Origin: Candidatus Nanopelagicales bacterium
GTDB taxonomy: Bacteria; Actinomycetota; Actinomycetes; S36-B12
Length of the DNA: 7,838 nucleotides
Direction of reading: 5' to 3'
NCBI GenBank assembly: GCA_018399515.1
Contig: JAGYOB010000134.1
Location: 1-7,838, forward strand
The notes under the pieces are model-generated. The model saw nothing but the letters and a program-made list of their open reading frames with translations, did not search any database and was not told where the DNA came from. How positions within the stretch are numbered: position 1 is the stretch's first letter; each line of letters opens with the position of its first letter. A program made the translations under genes and the position numbers. Positions 1-5,766 of this stretch are shown here, piece by piece.

Positions 1-807
1 AAGGCCCTACGCCTGTATGGCATCGAGGATACGGCTTGGTCGACCGACGACGAGATGTTCGATCTCGTGCACGCCATGCGCACGCGCATCATCACCAATC
101 CGGCGTTCGTTGGCGACAAGGTGGTCGCGGCGATTTTGTTCGAGCAGACGATGGATCGTGACATCGAAGGCATGGCAACTCCCGCGTACCTGTGGGATGT
201 CAAGCGCGTGGTGCCCATCGTGAAGGTGGACAAGGGGTTGGCCGACGAGGTCGACGGTGCGCAGGTGATGAAGCCGATGCCCGGACTCGATGAACTTCTG
301 GCGCGAGCTGCGAGCAAGGGTGTGTTCGGCACGAAGATGCGCTCGGTCATCAAGGATGCGAACGCTTCCGGTGTGGCAGCAGTCGTGGACCAGCAGTTTG
401 AGATCGGCCTGCAGATCCTCGGTGCTGGGCTTGTGCCGATCCTCGAACCCGAGGTCGACATTCATTCGCCTACCAAGGCTGCCATCGAAGACATCCTGCA
501 CGAGCGACTCACCGCCGGGCTTGATTCGATCCCGGATGGCCAGCAGGTGATCTTCAAACTCACCCTGCCCAGCCACAACGACTTCTACACCTCGCTCATC
601 GAGCACCCGAAGGTGCTTCGAGTCGTTGCGCTGTCCGGCGGCTACAGCCGTGACGAGGCCTGTGACATTCTTGCTGCGAACCACGGCATGATCGCCAGTT
701 TCTCCCGCGCACTGTCTGAGGGACTGAGTGCCCAGCAGTCCGATGAGGAGTTCACCGCGACGTTGAGCGCAGCCATCGACGAGATCTACACCGCATCGAT
801 CACCTGA
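1..807 (+). CDS. fda: Class I fructose-1,6-bisphosphate aldolase (5'-truncated by the window edge)
   Basis: This gene encodes a cytosolic aldolase that cleaves fructose 1,6-bisphosphate to dihydroxyacetone phosphate and glyceraldehyde 3-phosphate through a Schiff base, in glycolysis and gluconeogenesis. The frame is open from base 1, giving 268 visible residues. By comparison with remembered Staphylococcus Fda, about 27 N-terminal residues lie outside the window, including the first active-site Asp. Visible motifs in class I order, numbered from the first codon, are VDKG (Lys78), GTKMR (Lys112), EPEV (149-152), FKLTLP with the presumed Schiff-base Lys186 (bases 556-558), LSGGYS (211-216, phosphate binding) and SFSRAL (Arg236). 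The zinc-binding His motifs of class II aldolases are absent from the visible part. The stop at 805-807 overlaps the ribosome binding site of the next gene, so the two are probably cotranscribed. The first ATG in view, at 55, is internal and not the start. The assignment is firm. Confidence 0.95.
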   Translation, partial: KALRLYGIEDTAWSTDDEMFDLVHAMRTRIITNPAFVGDKVVAAILFEQTMDRDIEGMATPAYLWDVKRVVPIVKVDKGLADEVDGAQVMKPMPGLDELLARAASKGVFGTKMRSVIKDANASGVAAVVDQQFEIGLQILGAGLVPILEPEVDIHSPTKAAIEDILHERLTAGLDSIPDGQQVIFKLTLPSHNDFYTSLIEHPKVLRVVALSGGYSRDEACDILAANHGMIASFSRALSEGLSAQQSDEEFTATLSAAIDEIYTASIT

Positions 808-811
808 GGAG
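806..811 (+). promoter_or_regulatory. Shine-Dalgarno site for the TTG-started DUF3151 gene
   Basis: GAGGAG lies 6 bases before the TTG at 818 and overlaps the TGA stop of the aldolase gene. It is the strongest ribosome binding site in the window. It decides the TTG start, since there is no ATG or GTG at a suitable distance. The overlap suggests that translation of the two genes is coupled. Confidence 0.8.
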
Positions 812-817
812 ATCGGC

Positions 818-1234
818 TTGAGCCTGCACGAGAACCTTCTGGATGGACCACCGCCCACCCTGCTCCCCGATGACGTCGAACCGCGCATCGAACTCGAGGG
901 AGGCGCTGATGCCTACGACGTCGCTCGCCGCCATCCCACCTCGTCACTGGCCTGGGCGGTTCTTGCGGATGCGGCGTGGAAAGACGGGCGCATCATGGAG
1001 TCGTATGCCTTCGCCCGTGTCGGCTATCACCGAGGTCTCGATGCTCTGCGGCGCAATGGGTGGAAGGGTTTCGGCCCGGTGCCCTGGCAGCACGAACCTA
1101 ATCGGGGATTCCTGCGCTGCCTATTCGCCCTGCAGCGGGCTGCGGCGGCGATCAACGAGACCGATGAAGCGCAACGGTGCGCGACGTTCCTCGCCGATTG
1201 CGATCCGGCAGCGGCACAAGCCCTGTCTGGCTGA
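818..1234 (+). CDS. DUF3151 family protein, conserved actinobacterial protein of unknown function
   Basis: This is a small soluble protein of 138 residues with no signal peptide or membrane segment. It resembles the DUF3151 family, which I remember as including Rv0360c of M. tuberculosis. The recognisable core is an alanine-rich helical stretch from HPTSSLAWAVLA (39-50), followed by a block rich in Tyr, Arg and Gly from SYAFARVGYHRG (62-73) through GWKGFGPVPW (81-90) to EPNRGFLR (93-100). A helical tail follows with a TDE motif and CDPAA (128-132). The N-terminal LLDGPPPTLLP segment is also family-like. The alternating helical pattern resembles a TPR-type helical bundle, but that is only an impression. 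No catalytic residues can be named and the function is unknown. It starts at TTG 818 behind a strong GAGGAG, and the next gene begins 3 bp after its stop. Its place between aldolase and purA suggests a role tied to central metabolism, which is inference. Confidence 0.88.
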   Translation: MSLHENLLDGPPPTLLPDDVEPRIELEGGADAYDVARRHPTSSLAWAVLADAAWKDGRIMESYAFARVGYHRGLDALRRNGWKGFGPVPWQHEPNRGFLRCLFALQRAAAAINETDEAQRCATFLADCDPAAAQALSG

Positions 1235-1237
1235 TCG

Positions 1238-2242
1238 GTGAGTCGTCGGGTCGCCGTCATCGGCGGTGGCATCAGCGGGATCGCCTGTGCTGGGGCGTTA
1301 TCGGCGGCGGGGATCCCGGTGCGGGTCTTCGATCGCGGTCATCGGATAGGTGGCCGGCTCGCTACCCAGACTTTGCGCGGAACAGGTACGCCGCACGATG
1401 GTCGCGTCGTCGATGTCGGTGCCGCGTACTTCACCGCTCGGGATCAACGTTTCGTCGAGGTCGTCGACGGTCTGATCGAGCGCGGGGTCGTGCGACCGTG
1501 GACCGATACCTTCCACATCGCCGATTCCCGGGGCGTGATCGGACCGAAACTCGGGCCGATGCGTTATGCCACCCCGCAGGGTTTGCGATCGGTGGTGGAG
1601 GATCTGGCTGGACTCCTGCCCGACGATCTCGTCGATGTCCGCCATCCGATCGATGTGCCGCCGATTCGTCGGGAGGGAGATCGGGTGATCGTGGCCGACG
1701 AGGAATACGCGGCAGTGGCGATCTGCGTTCCCGACCCCCAGGCGCTGTCGCTGCTCGTTGACGATTCTGTCGCGGATACGCGGGCACTTCTCGAGGGTGG
1801 TCCGGTGTGGGAACCGGTGATGTCGCTGACGACCGTGTTCGACGACATGTGCTGGCAGGACTTCGACGGCCTCTTCGTCAACGACGATGCCGTGCTGACG
1901 TTCATCGCCCATGATGGTCGCCGCCGAGGCGACGATGCTCCCGTACTCGTCGCGCATTCCACGGCGACGGTGGCAGCCGGGCATCTGGCGGAGCCGCTGG
2001 GAGCTGCGCCGGCGATGCTCGCTGCGCTGAACAGTGTGTTGCGCCCGACCGGTGATCCGTCCTGGTTCACCGTGAAGCGGTGGACTCATGCGCGACCGCT
2101 CACCGCGCGCGTCGAGGAGTTCGGCTGGGTGGACGGGATCGGTCTGGCCGGGGACGCATGGGCGGATGGTCCGCGTACCGAATCAGCCTGGGTGAGCGGG
2201 CAGGCGCTGGGAAGTCACTTGGCACAGTCGGTGGTCCGATAG
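1238..2242 (+). CDS. Renalase-like FAD/NAD(P)-binding oxidoreductase (amine-oxidase fold)
   Basis: This is a flavoprotein of 334 residues. The N-terminal Rossmann dinucleotide site reads VAVIGGGISG (5-14), with an acidic residue at the end of strand two (VRVFDRG, Asp32) followed by RIGGR (36-40). The block DVGAAYFTARDQRF (59-72) is characteristic of bacterial renalase-like amine oxidases, as is the C-terminal flavin-closing segment GLAGDAWADG (302-311) with ESAWVSGQALG (315-325). The length fits this family. Human and bacterial renalases oxidise aberrant dihydro isomers of NAD(P)H, but many bacterial relatives are uncharacterised, so the substrate here is not known. There is no signal peptide, so it is probably cytosolic. 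The GTG start lies 3 bp after the DUF3151 stop without a good Shine-Dalgarno sequence, which points to translational coupling. The family call is sure; the reaction is not. Confidence 0.88.
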   Translation: MSRRVAVIGGGISGIACAGALSAAGIPVRVFDRGHRIGGRLATQTLRGTGTPHDGRVVDVGAAYFTARDQRFVEVVDGLIERGVVRPWTDTFHIADSRGVIGPKLGPMRYATPQGLRSVVEDLAGLLPDDLVDVRHPIDVPPIRREGDRVIVADEEYAAVAICVPDPQALSLLVDDSVADTRALLEGGPVWEPVMSLTTVFDDMCWQDFDGLFVNDDAVLTFIAHDGRRRGDDAPVLVAHSTATVAAGHLAEPLGAAPAMLAALNSVLRPTGDPSWFTVKRWTHARPLTARVEEFGWVDGIGLAGDAWADGPRTESAWVSGQALGSHLAQSVVR

Positions 2243-2245
2243 CCT
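2219..2245 (+). promoter_or_regulatory. Possible promoter for purA
   Basis: A TTGGCA hexamer (2219-2224) is followed by TAGCCT (2240-2245), which fits the actinobacterial TAnnnT -10 pattern. The spacer is 15 bp, shorter than the usual 17-18, so the -35 call is weak. The site lies at the end of the flavoprotein gene, just before the 85-bp gap upstream of purA, and would give a leader of roughly 75 bases. No transcription data are available. Confidence 0.3.
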
Positions 2246-2327
2246 GCAGCGTCAACGTTCTCCGTGACAACCGGGGCGGTAATGCTGCGGCCAGGGGGAC
2301 ACCGCACCAGCGCAAGAGGGGTTCACC
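2246..2327 (+). other. purA leader / intergenic region
   Basis: This is the longest non-coding stretch in the window. It holds a weak possible hairpin (TGCGG 2286-2290 with CCGCA 2302-2306, 11-base loop) and, near its end, the purA ribosome binding site AAGAGGGG (2314-2321), 6 bases before the ATG. I see no conserved riboswitch core and no U-tract terminator. The hairpin is too short to call a regulatory element. Confidence 0.4.
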
Positions 2328-3611
2328 ATGCCGGCCATCGCACTGCTCGGTGCCCAGTGGGGTGATGAGGGCAAAGGCAAGGCCACCGACCTGCTCGGTG
2401 ATCGTGTCGATTACGTGGTGCGCTACCAGGGTGGGAACAACGCGGGCCACACGGTCGTCATCGGCGATGCGAGTTACGCCCTGCACCTGTTGCCCAGCGG
2501 CATCCTGTCCCCGGGTGTGATTCCGGTGATCGGTAACGGTGTCGTCGTCGACCCGCAGGTTCTCTTCGACGAGATGGCCGGGCTCGAAGCACGGGGGGTC
2601 GACACATCTCGTTTGCTCGTGAGCGCCAACGCACACCTCATCACGCCGTATCACGTCACGTTGGACAAGGTCACCGAACGGTTCCTCGGCAACGCGAAGA
2701 TCGGCACGACCGGTCGCGGTATCGGTCCCACCTACGGTGACAAAGTCGGCCGGCTGGGGATCCGGGTGCAGGATCTGTTCGACCCGTCCATCCTGCGCCA
2801 GAAGGTCGAAGGCTCCCTCGAATCGAAGAACCAGGTCCTGGTGAAGGTGTTCAATCGGCGCGCGCTGGATGTCGATGTGATCACCGAGGAACTGCTCGTA
2901 TTCGCCGAACGACTGCGCCCTTACGTCGCTGATACAGCGTTGATTCTCAACGACGCGCTCGACAACGGTGCCACCGTGTTGCTGGAGGGCGGCCAGGGCA
3001 CGCTACTCGACGTCGACCACGGAACCTATCCGTTCGTCACATCATCCAATCCGACCGCCGGTGGTGCCTGCACCGGCAGTGGTATCGGCCCGACGCGATT
3101 GACCCATGTGATCGGAATCATGAAGGCCTACACCACCCGTGTCGGGTCCGGTCCGTTCCCGACCGAGTTGTTCGACGCCGATGGGGAGCGCCTGCAGCAG
3201 ATCGGTGGCGAGGTCGGCGTGACGACGGGTCGCTCGCGGCGCTGCGGATGGTTCGATGCGCCGATCGCGCGGTATGCCACGCGAGTGAACGGACTGACCG
3301 ATATTTTCCTGACGAAATTGGATGTGCTCACCGGTTTCGAGCGTATTCCGGTGTGTGTCGCCTATGACGTCGATGGTGTTCGCCACGACGAGATCCCGAT
3401 GACGCAGACCGACTTCCACCACGCCAAGCCGATTTATGAGTACCTGCCGGGATGGGATGACGACATCAGCCGCGCGAAGTCCTTGGCTGATCTGCCCGCT
3501 GCCGCACGGGATTACGTGGCCTTCCTCGAAGAGGCATCACGGGCTCCGGTATCGGCTATCGGGGTTGGTCCCGATCGGGACGCGACGATCGTGGTGCGCG
3601 ACCTGCTGTGA
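2328..3611 (+). CDS. purA: Adenylosuccinate synthetase
   Basis: PurA joins IMP and L-aspartate with GTP hydrolysis to form adenylosuccinate, the first committed step from IMP to AMP. It is a cytosolic homodimer. The product has 427 residues, the normal bacterial length, and every signature is intact: the P-loop-like WGDEGKGK (11-18) with catalytic Asp13; GGNNAGHT (35-42) with catalytic His41; GTTGRGIGPTYGDK (126-139); EGGQGTLLDVDHG (220-232); VTTGRSRRCGW (298-308), which contributes the IMP/aspartate-site arginines; TKLDVL (329-334), the guanine-binding motif; and GVGPDRDATI (412-421). The ATG at 2328 has AAGAGGGG 6 bases upstream and the N-terminus MPAIALLGAQWGDEGKGK aligns with the family start. 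The stop overlaps the start of the next gene by 4 bp (GTGA at 3608-3611), so purA probably heads a transcript reaching at least the DUF5926 gene. Identification is certain. Confidence 0.98.
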   Translation: MPAIALLGAQWGDEGKGKATDLLGDRVDYVVRYQGGNNAGHTVVIGDASYALHLLPSGILSPGVIPVIGNGVVVDPQVLFDEMAGLEARGVDTSRLLVSANAHLITPYHVTLDKVTERFLGNAKIGTTGRGIGPTYGDKVGRLGIRVQDLFDPSILRQKVEGSLESKNQVLVKVFNRRALDVDVITEELLVFAERLRPYVADTALILNDALDNGATVLLEGGQGTLLDVDHGTYPFVTSSNPTAGGACTGSGIGPTRLTHVIGIMKAYTTRVGSGPFPTELFDADGERLQQIGGEVGVTTGRSRRCGWFDAPIARYATRVNGLTDIFLTKLDVLTGFERIPVCVAYDVDGVRHDEIPMTQTDFHHAKPIYEYLPGWDDDISRAKSLADLPAAARDYVAFLEEASRAPVSAIGVGPDRDATIVVRDLL

Positions 3612-4984
3612 GTGCGCAACTCACCGAATCGTTGGCCCGAATCGTCGGGCCAGATCATGTCCTGCTCGACGCACAACTGATCGAGCCGTATGTCGTGGAT
3701 TGGACCCGGCGCTGGCAGGGCTCGGCGATCGCAGTCGTTCGACCGGGCACAACCGATGAGGTTGCCGGGGTCGTGCGCGCGTGCCTCGATGCCGGTGTCG
3801 CGATGCAGGTGCAGGGGGGGAACACCGGATTGGTCGGCGGGTCCATCCCCTCCGCTGATGGGTCGACGGTGGTGATCAGCACTCGGCGGTTGCAACGGAT
3901 GGATCCCGTTGATGAGACAGCCGGGCAGGTGACCGTGGGTTCAGGGGTCACCCTCGGTGAGTTGCAGCGGCATGCTCGTGCTGCCGGTTGGGCCTACGGC
4001 GTGGACCTAGCCGCTCGCGATTCGGCGACGATCGGCGGCACCGTGGCGACCAATGCCGGTGGGATCCGGGTCATCGCCTATGGGATGACCCGTGCCCAAG
4101 TGACGGGAATCGAAGCTGTCCTGCCGAATGGCGAGATCGTCGAGCATCTGGCCGGTCTGGCCAAGGACAACACCGGCTACGACCTCGCGGGCTTGCTCAC
4201 CGGGGCGGAAGGAACGCTCGGCATCATCACAGCAGTGCGCCTGCGTTTGCATCGGCCTACGTCGGACACCTCGATCGCGTTCATCGGCGTGGACGACTAC
4301 ACGGATGCCATGCGATTGCTGCATGGGGCGGTTGCACCGGGGCATCGGCTGCTGGCAGCAGAAGTCGTTGATGACACGGGTATCGATCTGGCGATGGCGA
4401 TCAGTGATCTGGTGTGGCCCTGGCCGAACCGGCATCGCCTCGGTCTGCTGCTCGAGGTCGCCGATGGCGGAACGGGTGAGGGTTTCGATGCTGCTGCGTT
4501 GGATTCCTTGGACGTTGTGATCGGTATTGATCGAGGTGAACAGGAACGCCTATGGGCGTATCGCGAACTGCAATCCGAGGCGTTCACCACCCATGCGGCC
4601 GGCACATCAGGTGGTGTTGCCCACAAGATGGACATCTCGGTCCCGTTGGCCCACCTTGCTGACTGTGCTGAGCAGTTGCGGATCCGGATGCTCGAGTATC
4701 CGGCGGTGGTGGCCTTCGGCGTCTTCGGTCATCTCGGTGACGGCAATATCCACGTCGAGATCTCCGGTCCTGCCCCCGATGATGACGAGGTCGATCGCCG
4801 AGTGCTGTCGGTGGTGTCGGCCTACGGTGGTGCGGTGTCGGCCGAACATGGCATCGGTCGGGCGAAGACGGCGTGGCTGAGTGCCTCGCGGTCGGATAGT
4901 GAGATCAATGCGATGCAGGCGATCAAGCGCGCGTGGGATCCTGCGGGATTACTGAACCCCGGCGTGTTGTTCACTGGTCAGTGA
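3608..4984 (+). CDS. FAD-linked oxidase, GlcD / D-2-hydroxyglutarate / D-lactate dehydrogenase type
   Basis: This is a flavin-dependent 2-hydroxyacid dehydrogenase of 458 residues. The N-terminal FAD-binding (PCMH/FAD_binding_4) domain covers roughly residues 38-215. It shows VVRPGTTDEV (43-52), the FAD-pyrophosphate loop QGGNTGLVGG (69-78), ATIGGTVATNAGG (140-152) and TGAEGTLGIIT (198-208). The C-terminal FAD-oxidase_C domain holds KMDISVP (340-346), GHLGDGNIH (374-382), SAEHGIG (411-417) and the closing DPAGLLNPGVLF (444-455). By family knowledge, the two histidines of the HxGDGNxH motif (375, 382) and Glu413 bind a divalent metal near the substrate hydroxyl. D-lactate, glycolate and D-2-hydroxyglutarate are all possible substrates, and sequence alone does not decide. 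The GTG start overlaps the purA stop by 4 bp and has no Shine-Dalgarno sequence, so translation is probably coupled to purA. There is no membrane segment. Confidence 0.92.
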   Translation: MSAQLTESLARIVGPDHVLLDAQLIEPYVVDWTRRWQGSAIAVVRPGTTDEVAGVVRACLDAGVAMQVQGGNTGLVGGSIPSADGSTVVISTRRLQRMDPVDETAGQVTVGSGVTLGELQRHARAAGWAYGVDLAARDSATIGGTVATNAGGIRVIAYGMTRAQVTGIEAVLPNGEIVEHLAGLAKDNTGYDLAGLLTGAEGTLGIITAVRLRLHRPTSDTSIAFIGVDDYTDAMRLLHGAVAPGHRLLAAEVVDDTGIDLAMAISDLVWPWPNRHRLGLLLEVADGGTGEGFDAAALDSLDVVIGIDRGEQERLWAYRELQSEAFTTHAAGTSGGVAHKMDISVPLAHLADCAEQLRIRMLEYPAVVAFGVFGHLGDGNIHVEISGPAPDDDEVDRRVLSVVSAYGGAVSAEHGIGRAKTAWLSASRSDSEINAMQAIKRAWDPAGLLNPGVLFTGQ

Positions 4985-4990
4985 CTCAGA

Positions 4991-4996
4991 CAGGAG
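4991..4996 (+). promoter_or_regulatory. Shine-Dalgarno site for the glycerophosphodiesterase gene
   Basis: CAGGAG lies 6 bases before the ATG at 5003, in the 18-bp gap after the FAD-oxidase stop. It supports that ATG as the true start. Confidence 0.7.
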
Positions 4997-5002
4997 CCAG
5001 TC

Positions 5003-5755
5003 ATGACATTGGTGGTGGCCCATCGGGGCGCGAGCCATGCGGAGCCCGAGCACACCCGCGAGGCTTATGAGCTGGCGGTGCGCGAAGGCACGGATGCGTT
5101 CGAATGCGATGTGCGGCTGACCCGGGACGGCCACCTCGTGCTGGTGCATGACGCGCTCATCGACCGCACGTCGACAGGTCGCGGTGCGGTGAGCCGGATG
5201 ACGCTGGCGCAGTTGGATGCCCACCGTTACCCGCACGGACGAGAGGCCTATCACGGTGATGCGTATCGGATCATGACCCTCGACGCGCTCATCGACATCG
5301 CCGGTGCCGGACCGCGGCCACTGGGCCTGTCGATTGAAACGAAACACCCCACCCGTGATTCGCATCGCTTGGAGGACGCGGTCATCGATGCGCTGGAGCG
5401 AGTCGGGCGGATCGGTGTCGATGCTGGGACCCGCATCATGTCGTTCTCCCGCGCGGCATTGGATCGGGCCCGACGTCGTTCGCCGCAGATTCCGCTGGTG
5501 TATCTGTTCGATGCGCCGCCGCGCCCGCACGACGATGGCAGCCTGCCGCCGGGAATCGCCATCGCTGGGCCGAGCATCGCGCATCTGCGCGACGACCCCG
5601 ACTACGTCTCGCGAATTCACGACCGGGGACACCGGGTGCACGTGTGGACCGTCGACGAGCCAGCAGATGTCGATTTATGCGTGCGCCTGGGCGTCGATGC
5701 GATCATCACCAACCGGCCCGGGGCGGTAAGCGCACTGCTCGGTCGCACGCCGTAG
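5003..5755 (+). CDS. Glycerophosphodiester phosphodiesterase (GDPD family, cytosolic type)
   Basis: This enzyme hydrolyses glycerophosphodiesters, the deacylated phospholipid headgroups, to sn-glycerol 3-phosphate and an alcohol. The product has 250 residues, typical of the short cytosolic UgpQ-like form, with no signal peptide. Visible TIM-barrel signatures are AHRGAS (6-11) with catalytic His7 and Arg8; EPEHT (14-18); FECDVRLTRDG (33-43) with metal ligands Glu34 and Asp36; LVHD (47-50) with catalytic His49; SIETKHP (110-116) with Glu112; the late-barrel VHVWTVDEP (212-220); and DAIITNRPG (232-240). All expected catalytic and metal residues are present. The ATG has a good ribosome binding site. 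The gene lies 18 bp after the FAD-oxidase gene and 11 bp before the DUF5926 gene, which suggests a shared transcript. The exact substrate headgroup cannot be told. Confidence 0.94.
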   Translation: MTLVVAHRGASHAEPEHTREAYELAVREGTDAFECDVRLTRDGHLVLVHDALIDRTSTGRGAVSRMTLAQLDAHRYPHGREAYHGDAYRIMTLDALIDIAGAGPRPLGLSIETKHPTRDSHRLEDAVIDALERVGRIGVDAGTRIMSFSRAALDRARRRSPQIPLVYLFDAPPRPHDDGSLPPGIAIAGPSIAHLRDDPDYVSRIHDRGHRVHVWTVDEPADVDLCVRLGVDAIITNRPGAVSALLGRTP

Positions 5756-5758
5756 GCT
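5753..5758 (+). promoter_or_regulatory. Candidate -10 element for a leaderless DUF5926 transcript
   Basis: TAGGCT fits the actinobacterial TAnnnT -10 consensus. It ends 8 bases before the GTG at 5767, so transcription could begin at or next to the start codon. The gene has no clear Shine-Dalgarno sequence, which agrees with a leaderless mRNA. No good -35 hexamer is visible upstream. The element overlaps the stop codon of the GDPD gene and could be chance. Confidence 0.35.
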
Positions 5759-5766
5759 CACCCGTC

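Noticed and set aside
7..888. 293-codon open frame on the minus strand opposite the aldolase gene
   Set aside because: It is a mirror of the plus-strand codon pattern in GC-rich DNA. Its translation is rich in Arg and His without any recognisable domain, and the plus-strand frame is an unmistakable aldolase.
1177..1761. 194-codon plus-strand frame overlapping DUF3151 and the flavoprotein gene
   Set aside because: It is extremely rich in Arg, Gly and Ser, typical of an out-of-frame reading of GC-rich coding DNA, and it overlaps two supported genes.
1298..2089. 263-codon open frame on the minus strand opposite the renalase-like gene
   Set aside because: The composition is low in hydrophobic residues and rich in Arg and His, there is no motif, and it lies wholly within a well-supported plus-strand flavoprotein gene.
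2286..2306. Riboswitch or attenuator upstream of purA
   Set aside because: Only a 5-bp stem with an 11-base loop can be drawn. No purine-riboswitch core or U-tract is visible.
3727..3734. GCGATCGC octamer like the cyanobacterial HIP1 repeat
   Set aside because: I noticed only two copies (here and near 6967), both inside codons, and the gene families are actinobacterial rather than cyanobacterial.
5644..5766. Upstream ATG extension of the DUF5926 gene
   Set aside because: It would overlap the GDPD gene by more than 100 bases. The added residues are Arg-rich and unlike the family, whereas GTG 5767 begins the basic N-terminus expected of the family.
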